Shown here: positions 15,626-18,833 of the stretch, in pieces
Position numbering within the stretch: position 1 is the stretch's first letter
Layout: every line of letters begins with the position of its first letter
DNA from: Ignavibacteria bacterium
GTDB lineage: Bacteria > Bacteroidota > Ignavibacteria > Tepidaquicellales > OLB5
DNA: 18,833 nt
Direction of reading: 5' to 3'
NCBI GenBank assembly: GCA_030835005.1
Contig: JAUQWT010000030.1
Span: 1 to 18,833, forward strand
Notes under the pieces: model-generated
Databases searched by the model: none
What the model saw: only the letters and a program-made list of their open reading frames with translations
Told to the model about the DNA's origin: nothing
Translations under genes and position numbers: made by a program

Positions 15626-16993
15626 ATGGCAAAACCAGTGACTAAGTATATATGTCAGAATTGCGGCTACTCCTCATTGAGATGGCTTGGCAAATGCCCG
15701 GAGTGTGATTCATGGAATTCCTTTGTGGAAGAGATAGTATACTCAGATAAGCGCAAATTAGGCTCAAAAACGCATAATATTGCGGAAAGCAAAATCACAA
15801 ATCTATCCAAGGTTTCTGATATTGATATAACCGAAGATAAGCGGGTAGTGATTGGAATGGAAGAGCTAGACCGTGTACTTGGCGGCGGAATTGTGCCCGG
15901 TTCTGTCGTACTGGTTGGGGGTGATCCCGGCATAGGTAAATCAACTCTTATGATGCAGCTCTCGGACAAGATAAAAGATCACACGATATTATATGTCAGC
16001 GGAGAAGAATCTCAAAAGCAGATCAAACTCAGATGTGAGCGGCTTGGTTTCGCCCATGATGAGTTTTATATTCTTTCGGAAACCAGCCTTGAGATAATTG
16101 CCGCTATTGTTGATAAGCTTAAGCCTGAGATCGTTATAATCGATTCGATTCAGACAATATACCGTAATGAACTTGAGTCCAGTCCAGGTAGCGTTTCGCA
16201 GCTTAGAGAGTCGACTGCTGCAATAATTCAAATTGCAAAAGCAAAGAATATTTCCTTTTTCCTGATAGGGCATATAACAAAAGAAGGCGTAATTGCCGGA
16301 CCGAAAGTACTGGAACACATGGTTGATACAGTCCTTCAATTTGAAGGTGAAAGAACACATGCATACAGGGTTTTGAGGGCTATAAAAAACAGGTTCGGTT
16401 CAACAAACGAAATTGGCATCTTTGAAATGACAGGTGCCGGTCTGATTGAAGTCAAGAACCCTTCTGAAGTTTTTCTTGCACAGCGGAGCAAAGGAATATC
16501 GGGAAGCTCGGTTTCTGCGAGCATGGAAGGTACAAGACCTATTCTGATCGAAGTGCAGGCGCTTGTGTCGTCATCAGGTTATTCTGTACCGCAAAGAACA
16601 GCTACCGGGTTTGACTATAAAAGGCTGGCAATATTGATTGCAGTGCTTGAAAAGAAAATCGGGATACATTTATCCAAGTACGATGTATTCATCAACATTG
16701 CAGGCGGAATAAAGATAGATGAGCCTTCAATAGATCTTGCAGCAGCCATGAGTATTTGTTCAAGCTTTAAGGACTCGCCTTTAGACGCCGACATGCTGAT
16801 ACTTGGAGAAGTTGGATTAAGCGGCGAGACCCGCGGTGTAAGTTTTGCTGACAGGAGGATACAGGAAGCCGTTAAGCTTGGATTCAAAAAAATAGTTCTG
16901 CCAAAAAACAATCTGAAAAATGTTAAGCAAAGCACAGAACTTGAATATATTCCGGTAGAAAACATACAGGATGCAATCAGGCTGATTCTTTGA
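15626..16993 (+). CDS. radA: DNA repair protein RadA/Sms
   Basis: Branch-migration helicase of recombination repair, related to RecA. 455 residues, full length. The N-terminal zinc finger has C10, C13, C24 and C27 (CQNC, CPEC). The RecA-like ATPase has Walker A GGDPGIGKST (98-107) and Walker B IVIIDS (169-174), with the RadA-specific KNRFG motif at 254-258. The C-terminal Lon-protease-like domain (about 275-455) has EVQALV, ATGFDYKRLAIL, NIAGGIKIDEP and GEVGLSGETRGV. All parts are intact. No Shine-Dalgarno is obvious before the ATG. fbp starts 38 nt after the stop with no terminator between. Confidence 0.97.
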   Translation: MAKPVTKYICQNCGYSSLRWLGKCPECDSWNSFVEEIVYSDKRKLGSKTHNIAESKITNLSKVSDIDITEDKRVVIGMEELDRVLGGGIVPGSVVLVGGDPGIGKSTLMMQLSDKIKDHTILYVSGEESQKQIKLRCERLGFAHDEFYILSETSLEIIAAIVDKLKPEIVIIDSIQTIYRNELESSPGSVSQLRESTAAIIQIAKAKNISFFLIGHITKEGVIAGPKVLEHMVDTVLQFEGERTHAYRVLRAIKNRFGSTNEIGIFEMTGAGLIEVKNPSEVFLAQRSKGISGSSVSASMEGTRPILIEVQALVSSSGYSVPQRTATGFDYKRLAILIAVLEKKIGIHLSKYDVFINIAGGIKIDEPSIDLAAAMSICSSFKDSPLDADMLILGEVGLSGETRGVSFADRRIQEAVKLGFKKIVLPKNNLKNVKQSTELEYIPVENIQDAIRLIL

Positions 16994-17031
16994 TATTGGT
17001 TGAATTGCTTAAATAAACATACATAATAATA

Positions 17032-18042
17032 ATGCTAAGAAAATTTGTTACGCTTTACAGACACATAATTGATGAGGAAAGATTGTATCCGGATGCAACA
17101 GGACAGCTTTCAGATCTGCTTGCAGATATCGCCCTTGCATGCAAGGTGATCTCACTGGAAGTAAACCGCGCCGGACTGATTGATTTGATGGGATTAACCG
17201 GTGACGAAAACGTGCACGGAGAGCAGGTAAAGAAGCTTGATGAATATGCTCACACAACACTTGTTAGGGCCATGGAAGTGAGCGGGCATTTATGCGCAAT
17301 TGCATCAGAAGAAAGTGAAGACTTTATCCCAGTGAAAGAAAAATTCATGGGTGTGCGCCCTATGAGCAAGTACATTATACATTTTGACCCGCTCGACGGA
17401 TCCTCAAATATAGATGCAAACATCAGTATCGGAACTATTTTTTCAGTGTTCAAAAGGGTTTCTTCAAGCGGTCCCGGTACACTAGAGGATTGCCTGCAGC
17501 AGGGAACGAAACAGGTTGCAGCCGGTTATGTTATGTACGGTTCAAGCACAATAATGGTATATACCACAGGCAGGGGAGTGCATGGATTTACGCTTGACCC
17601 AACAGTTGGCGAGTTTCTTCTTTTCCATGAAAACATAAAGATACCTAAGCGCTCCAAAACATACAGTATTAACGAAGGTAACTATACCAAGTGGAGCGAG
17701 GGTTTAAGAAACTATGTTGACGATCTGAAAAGTGATAGCAAGGGAAAAAACAGACCATATTCTGCAAGATATGTTGGATCGCTTGTTGCTGATTTTCACA
17801 GGAATCTGCTTTATGGCGGGATATTCATGTACCCCGGCGACAGTAAAAACAAGAACGGGAAATTAAGATTACTTTATGAAGCCAATCCACTGGCATTTAT
17901 TGTTGAACAGGCCGGAGGCAGAGCTACAAATGGTAAGGAGAGGATTCTAGACATCGTACCGCTTAATCTTCATCAGAAAACTCCGCTGTTTATTGGAAGC
18001 GAAGAAGATGTTTTGGAAGCAGAAAAGTACGTTAAGAGTTGA
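17032..18042 (+). CDS. fbp: Class I fructose-1,6-bisphosphatase
   Basis: Hydrolyses fructose-1,6-bisphosphate to fructose-6-phosphate, the committed gluconeogenic step, in the cytoplasm. 336 residues, full length for class I. Metal-site residues are in ASEESED (E93/E94) and FDPLDGSSNID (D119, D122). Substrate-binding parts are GSLVADFHRNLLYGGIFMYP, KLRLLYEANPLAFIVEQAGG and HQKTPLFIGS near the C-terminus. The early GEQVKKLDEYA segment is also typical. It lies 38 nt after radA and 28 nt before the DUF971 gene, all in the same direction. No strong ribosome binding site is visible; an AT-rich ATAATA leader precedes the ATG. Confidence 0.97.
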   Translation: MLRKFVTLYRHIIDEERLYPDATGQLSDLLADIALACKVISLEVNRAGLIDLMGLTGDENVHGEQVKKLDEYAHTTLVRAMEVSGHLCAIASEESEDFIPVKEKFMGVRPMSKYIIHFDPLDGSSNIDANISIGTIFSVFKRVSSSGPGTLEDCLQQGTKQVAAGYVMYGSSTIMVYTTGRGVHGFTLDPTVGEFLLFHENIKIPKRSKTYSINEGNYTKWSEGLRNYVDDLKSDSKGKNRPYSARYVGSLVADFHRNLLYGGIFMYPGDSKNKNGKLRLLYEANPLAFIVEQAGGRATNGKERILDIVPLNLHQKTPLFIGSEEDVLEAEKYVKS

Positions 18043-18070
18043 CAATTAACCAAAGGGAGATACTTAAATA

Positions 18071-18370
18071 TTGGCTGAGAGCACACCGGTAAAGATTGAT
18101 ATTAAGGATGGCCGATATTTGCATATTCAATGGAGCGACGGCAATGACAGCATGCTATTGCTGGCGAACCTGCGTAAAAGCTGCCCATGTGCGGGCTGCC
18201 TGGCGGAAAAATTGAATAAGTCCGCAAGTTATATTCCATTGTTGTCTTCAGTTCAGTCTCAATTGAAGAATATCAAAACCGTTGGAACTTATGCAGTGCA
18301 GCTTATTTGGCAAGACGGGCATGATACCGGCATTTATACATATGAGAAACTCAGAGAAGGCAAATATTAA
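18071..18370 (+). CDS. DUF971 family protein (GBBH-like N-terminal domain)
   Basis: 99 residues, a stand-alone DUF971 domain. This domain is also found at the N-terminus of gamma-butyrobetaine hydroxylase and next to Mrp/NBP35 iron-sulfur carriers. Family signature: IQWSDGND, LRKSCPCAGC with three cysteines (C38, C40, C43; C-x-C-x2-C), VGTYAVQLIWQDGHDTGIYTYEKLR near the C-terminus. The cysteines may bind a metal, as inferred from the motif; its role as a single-domain protein is unknown. The start is TTG at 18071, supported by GGGAGA 10 nt upstream (18055-18060); no ATG is available ahead of the domain. It follows fbp by 28 nt and is probably cotranscribed. Confidence 0.88.
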   Translation: MAESTPVKIDIKDGRYLHIQWSDGNDSMLLLANLRKSCPCAGCLAEKLNKSASYIPLLSSVQSQLKNIKTVGTYAVQLIWQDGHDTGIYTYEKLREGKY

Positions 18371-18426
18371 TTTTCAACTTTCGAAAAGTATAAAAATTCA
18401 ATGAATAATAAATCAAATTGCTCAGT

Positions 18427-18777
18427 ATGAAAAATAAAATAATCCTATCAGCACTTTTTTTGATCCTCATTTGTGCCTTCAGTTATTCGCAAGACACAAT
18501 TTCTTCCAAAGATGCAAAGAACTTCATTGGTGAGACAAAAATTGTCAAAGGACCGGTAGCAGGAGTGTTTGTATCTAATAAGGGTACAGTTCTTATCAAT
18601 TTTGATGAAGATCATCCTAACTCTACATTTGTTGGGGTAATCAAAATTGCCGCTAGTATTGATTACAGCAACATCAAAAAGGGTGTCATTTTAACATTAT
18701 CAGGAAAGATAGAAGACTATAAGGGAAAACCAGAGATAATCATAACAGATCAATCTCAAATTATAAAGGTCGAATAA
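18427..18777 (+). CDS. Small exported OB-fold-like protein
   Basis: 116 residues from the ATG at 18427. A signal peptide (about 1-21) is clear: MKNK, a hydrophobic core, and a likely cut after FSYSQ. The rest reads like the small secreted OB-fold (tRNA_anti-like) proteins: SSKDAKNFIGETKIVKGPVAG, TVLINFDEDHPNSTFVGVI, then ILTLSGKIEDYKGKPEIIITDQSQI. The final GKPEIIITDQSQI segment is the family hallmark. Its job is not known; similar domains bind nucleic acids or act as accessory parts of secreted nucleases. A TTG at 18418 is in frame but adds only three residues. It is 56 nt after the DUF971 gene. Confidence 0.75.
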   Translation: MKNKIILSALFLILICAFSYSQDTISSKDAKNFIGETKIVKGPVAGVFVSNKGTVLINFDEDHPNSTFVGVIKIAASIDYSNIKKGVILTLSGKIEDYKGKPEIIITDQSQIIKVE

Positions 18778-18833
18778 CCTTTTACTGTTAATAAATTTAA
18801 TTGCGAAAATTCATATTAATCTCAAGCGGTATC

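Noticed and set aside
1..18833. Defence system, prophage, transposon, toxin-antitoxin or CRISPR
   Set aside because: Looked for on both strands; no recombinase, nuclease, restriction, toxin or array signature was found. Gene content is housekeeping and envelope functions.

Overview
The window reads as an ordinary, densely packed chromosomal segment of an AT-rich Gram-negative bacterium. The gene set points to the Bacteroidota/Chlorobiota side, most likely Ignavibacteria or a close relative. The reasons are the lipopolysaccharide-transport genes (kdsD, a lipoprotein-type LptC, a long OstA-like protein), Lnt, a membrane-anchored HU-SPOR protein, a GlmM of the GGEGSGG type, ferredoxin-linked 2-oxoacid metabolism, frequent TTG/GTG starts and often weak Shine-Dalgarno sequences. 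This placement is inferred from gene content and motif style, not from a marker tree. No rRNA, tRNA, CRISPR array, insertion sequence, integrase or phage gene was seen.

Layout. 1-864: 3' part of a phosphoglucosamine/phosphohexose mutase. 959-2008: oligopeptide ABC transporter ATPase, closed by a clear intrinsic terminator. 2075-2365: small unknown protein. 2504-4974: two-gene 2-oxoacid:ferredoxin oxidoreductase whose beta subunit carries a C-terminal gamma-like domain. 4980-7889 (minus strand): a DinB-family protein, an exported SRPBCC/AHSA1-like protein and an RlmD-type rRNA methyltransferase. 7972-10958 (plus): kdsD, lptC and an OstA-like gene, a lipopolysaccharide synthesis/export cluster ending at a long A/T-rich hairpin terminator. 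11275-13366 (plus): an HU-family DNA-binding protein followed by a membrane protein with an HU-like N-terminus and a SPOR C-terminus. 13330-15470 (minus): ispF and lnt. 15626-18777 (plus): radA, fbp, a DUF971 protein and a small exported OB-fold protein.

Much of the window serves the cell envelope: GlmM makes the UDP-GlcNAc precursor, KdsD makes the Kdo precursor, LptC and OstA move LPS, Lnt finishes lipoproteins (LptC itself has a lipobox), and the SPOR protein should bind septal peptidoglycan. KorAB and Fbp belong to central carbon metabolism, IspF to isoprenoid synthesis, RadA to recombination repair and RlmD to ribosome modification.

I do not see a clear undescribed system. The most interesting items are (i) the HU / HU-TM-SPOR gene pair, which could physically link the nucleoid to the division septum; (ii) the beta-gamma fused oxidoreductase, whose gamma domain has lost its usual glycine-rich motifs; (iii) the 37-nt tail-to-tail overlap of the SPOR gene and lnt, which gives the SPOR protein an unusual hydrophobic tail; and (iv) a small unrecognised protein at 2075-2365.
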